The notes under the pieces were generated by a model. It was not told where the DNA came from, did no database searches, and worked only from the letters and a program-made list of their open reading frames with translations. Made by a program: the position numbers and the translations under genes. A DNA stretch of 7,492 bases. Source: Hyphomicrobiaceae bacterium (GTDB lineage: Bacteria; Pseudomonadota; Alphaproteobacteria; Rhizobiales; Hyphomicrobiaceae). The DNA is taken from assembly GCA_020442225.1 (NCBI GenBank), contig JAGRKR010000320.1, positions 1-7,492 of the forward strand. The letters run 5' to 3'. Shown one piece after another: positions 6,080 through 7,492 of this stretch; within the stretch, counting starts at the first letter, position 1; each line of letters begins with the position of its first letter.

Positions 6080-7140
6080 GCCGTCGCTCGACCAATCTCC
6101 TGAAGTATGCGCTGTCCGCCCTGCACTACAGTGGCGCAGACAGCCTCATCGCGCCCTTGACGCGCGGTGTCGGCGTCATTTTCATGCTGCATCACGTGCA
6201 CCCCGATGCGCCCGCAGCCTTCGCGCCCAATCGCATCCTCAAGATCACGCCGGATTTCCTCGAGCGGACCATCAATTACGTGCGCGAGAGCGGCTTCGAC
6301 ATCGTCTCCCTGGACGAGTTGCACTTCCGCCTGACCGAAGGCGAATTCGAGCGCCCCTTCGCCGCCTTCACCTTCGACGACGGCTATCGCGACAACCTGC
6401 AGCACGCCTACCCCGTCTTCAAGCGCCATCAGTTGCCGTTCACCATCTACGTGCCGACCGACTTTGCCGACGGCACGGGCGACCTGTGGTGGCTCGCCCT
6501 CGAGCATGTCATCGCCCACGTCGACCAGCTCTCGCTCGTGATGAACGGCGAGCGCAGAACCCTGTCGTGCCGGGACCCGGACGAGAAGAACGCGGCCTTC
6601 CACAGGGTCTACTGGTGGCTGCGCTCCATCGACGAGCGTACGGCGCGGCGCCAGGTCGCGGAGATGTGCCGCAGCATCGGCTTCGATGCTCGGAAACTTG
6701 CCGCCGACCAGCTCATGGGTTGGGACGAGTTGCGCATCCTGGCGGCCGACCCGCTGGTGACGATCGGCGGCCACACGCGCAGCCATTTCGCCCTCGCCAA
6801 GCTGCCTCTGGCCGAGGCCCGCCTGGAGATGGAGAGCAACATCCGCCGCCTCGAACATGAGCTCGAGCGGCCTTGCCGGCATTTCAGCTATCCCTACGGC
6901 TGCGCGTTAAGCGCCGACGCGCGCGAGTTCGAGCTGGCCCGCGAGCTCGGCCTGAAGACGGCGGTGACCACGCGCAAAGGGCTGCTTCACGCCCGCCACA
7001 CAGACCAGCTCACGGCATTACCGCGCTTCTCCCTCAACGGCGATTTCCAGGACGAGCGCTACCTGCGCGTCCTGCTCAATGGCGCGCCCTTCGCCATGCT
7101 CGACGCCGTGCAGCGCACGCGCCAGCTCGCCCGGCTCTGA
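6076..7140 (+). CDS. Polysaccharide deacetylase family protein (NodB homology, carbohydrate esterase 4-like)
   Basis: This is a predicted metal-dependent deacetylase acting on an N-acetylated (or O-acetylated) sugar of the exopolysaccharide or a lipid-linked precursor. The 354-residue protein has GVIFMLHHVHP (33-43), motif 1 TFDDG (99-103; D101 the likely base, D102 a metal ligand), motif 2 HTRSH (233-237; H233 and H237 the metal ligands), and motif 3 RHFSYPYG (268-275). Between motifs 1 and 2 lies an insertion of about 90 residues (roughly 136-230) beginning DLWWLALEHV, which makes it longer than a minimal NodB domain. There is no signal peptide, so it is probably cytoplasmic or peripheral. 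ATG 6076 is chosen because GGGAG lies about 5 bases upstream and the frame further upstream is not protein-like. It follows the co-polymerase in the same direction. The family is firm; the substrate is unknown. Confidence 0.92.
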   Translation: MSRRSTNLLKYALSALHYSGADSLIAPLTRGVGVIFMLHHVHPDAPAAFAPNRILKITPDFLERTINYVRESGFDIVSLDELHFRLTEGEFERPFAAFTFDDGYRDNLQHAYPVFKRHQLPFTIYVPTDFADGTGDLWWLALEHVIAHVDQLSLVMNGERRTLSCRDPDEKNAAFHRVYWWLRSIDERTARRQVAEMCRSIGFDARKLAADQLMGWDELRILAADPLVTIGGHTRSHFALAKLPLAEARLEMESNIRRLEHELERPCRHFSYPYGCALSADAREFELARELGLKTAVTTRKGLLHARHTDQLTALPRFSLNGDFQDERYLRVLLNGAPFAMLDAVQRTRQLARL

Positions 7141-7162
7141 CACCGGCCTTAGCGGGCACGGC

Positions 7163-7492
7163 TCACCGGCCGTCTGCGCGCTGCTCGATGCGCACGCCGT
7201 CCGAGATGCGGTCGCTCGGGTGCAGGATGATGCGTTCCCCGGACTTCAGCCCCGAGACCACCTCGGCGAAGGCGCTGTTGCGATGTCCGATCTCGATCGG
7301 GCGATGGCGCGCATAGCGGCCGTCGGTGACGAATACGGCCCAGCGATCGCCCGAGCGGAACAGCGCGCCGATGGGCACGCGGATGACGCTCTGGGCGCTC
7401 CACGCGGAGATCCGCACGAAAACCCGATACTCGTGCCCGAGCCCCACCAGGCTCGCCCGTGGCGCGGTCAGGTCGAGGATCGTGCGCACCCT
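7163..7492 (-). CDS. Membrane fusion protein / RND efflux periplasmic adaptor (HlyD-like), C-terminal fragment
   Basis: Only the last 109 residues lie in the window; the frame is open to the right edge. Visible parts match the end of RND or HlyD-type periplasmic adaptors: the membrane-proximal beta-barrel end (GLGHEYRVFVRISAW), the IRVPIGALFRSGDRWAVFV strand pair, HRPIEIGHRN, and SGLKSGERIILHPSDRISDGVRIEQR before the stop. Such proteins link an inner-membrane pump to an outer-membrane channel. It is convergent with the deacetylase, with 22 bases between stop codons, so it belongs to another transcription unit and probably another system. No clear terminator is visible between the two. The apparent GTG at 7489 is internal, as an upstream AGG codon continues the frame. 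Pump type and substrate cannot be told. Confidence 0.85.
   Translation of the reverse strand, partial: RVRTILDLTAPRASLVGLGHEYRVFVRISAWSAQSVIRVPIGALFRSGDRWAVFVTDGRYARHRPIEIGHRNSAFAEVVSGLKSGERIILHPSDRISDGVRIEQRADGR

Noticed and set aside
6049..6882. 277-codon open frame on the - strand opposite the deacetylase
   Set aside because: No domain is visible; the + strand has all three deacetylase motifs.
7141..7171. Direct repeat CACCGGCC (7141-7148 and 7164-7171) between the convergent genes
   Set aside because: Eight GC-rich bases in same orientation, one copy overlapping the stop codon of the adaptor gene; it forms no good hairpin and is likely chance.

Overview
This GC-rich window (by eye about two-thirds G+C) is part of an exopolysaccharide or capsule biosynthesis locus, probably from an alphaproteobacterium. 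That assignment is inferred from gene style: a short polysaccharide export lipoprotein, a chain-length co-polymerase with a degenerate kinase domain, and a cytoplasmic-type NodB-like deacetylase next to an undecaprenyl-phosphate sugar transferase, all in strongly GC3-biased codons. No rRNA, tRNA, CRISPR array, transposase or attachment site is visible.

Layout: A leftward unit starts in the divergent intergenic region near 3414-3594. It reads export lipoprotein (3413 to 2661), then family-4-type glycosyltransferase (2638 to 1481), then polyprenyl-phosphate hexose-1-phosphate transferase (1385 to the left edge, C-terminus missing). The export and glycosyltransferase genes are 22 bases apart and look co-transcribed. 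A rightward unit holds the polysaccharide co-polymerase (3595-5724), about 350 bases with no clear gene, and a polysaccharide deacetylase (6076-7140). The last 330 bases hold the 3' end of a convergent gene for an RND/HlyD-type membrane fusion protein, which is probably unrelated to the polysaccharide locus.

How the genes fit together (family knowledge plus inference): the sugar transferase loads the first hexose-1-phosphate on undecaprenyl phosphate at the inner membrane, and the glycosyltransferase extends the repeat unit. A flippase and polymerase, not in this window, would finish a Wzx/Wzy-type pathway. The co-polymerase controls chain length and spans the periplasm to the export lipoprotein. 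The deacetylase may remove N- or O-acetyl groups from the glycan or a precursor.

Most of the window is ordinary for such a locus. The points worth a second look are: the co-polymerase has a recognisable kinase-like domain whose Walker A lysine is replaced; the export lipoprotein stops right after its SLBB-like region and lacks a Wza-like outer-membrane segment; the divergent control region carries a perfect 12-base palindrome between two near-identical 12-base repeats; and both rightward genes are preceded by a short open frame whose stop overlaps the gene's start as ATGA. I found no convincing evidence of an entirely new system.
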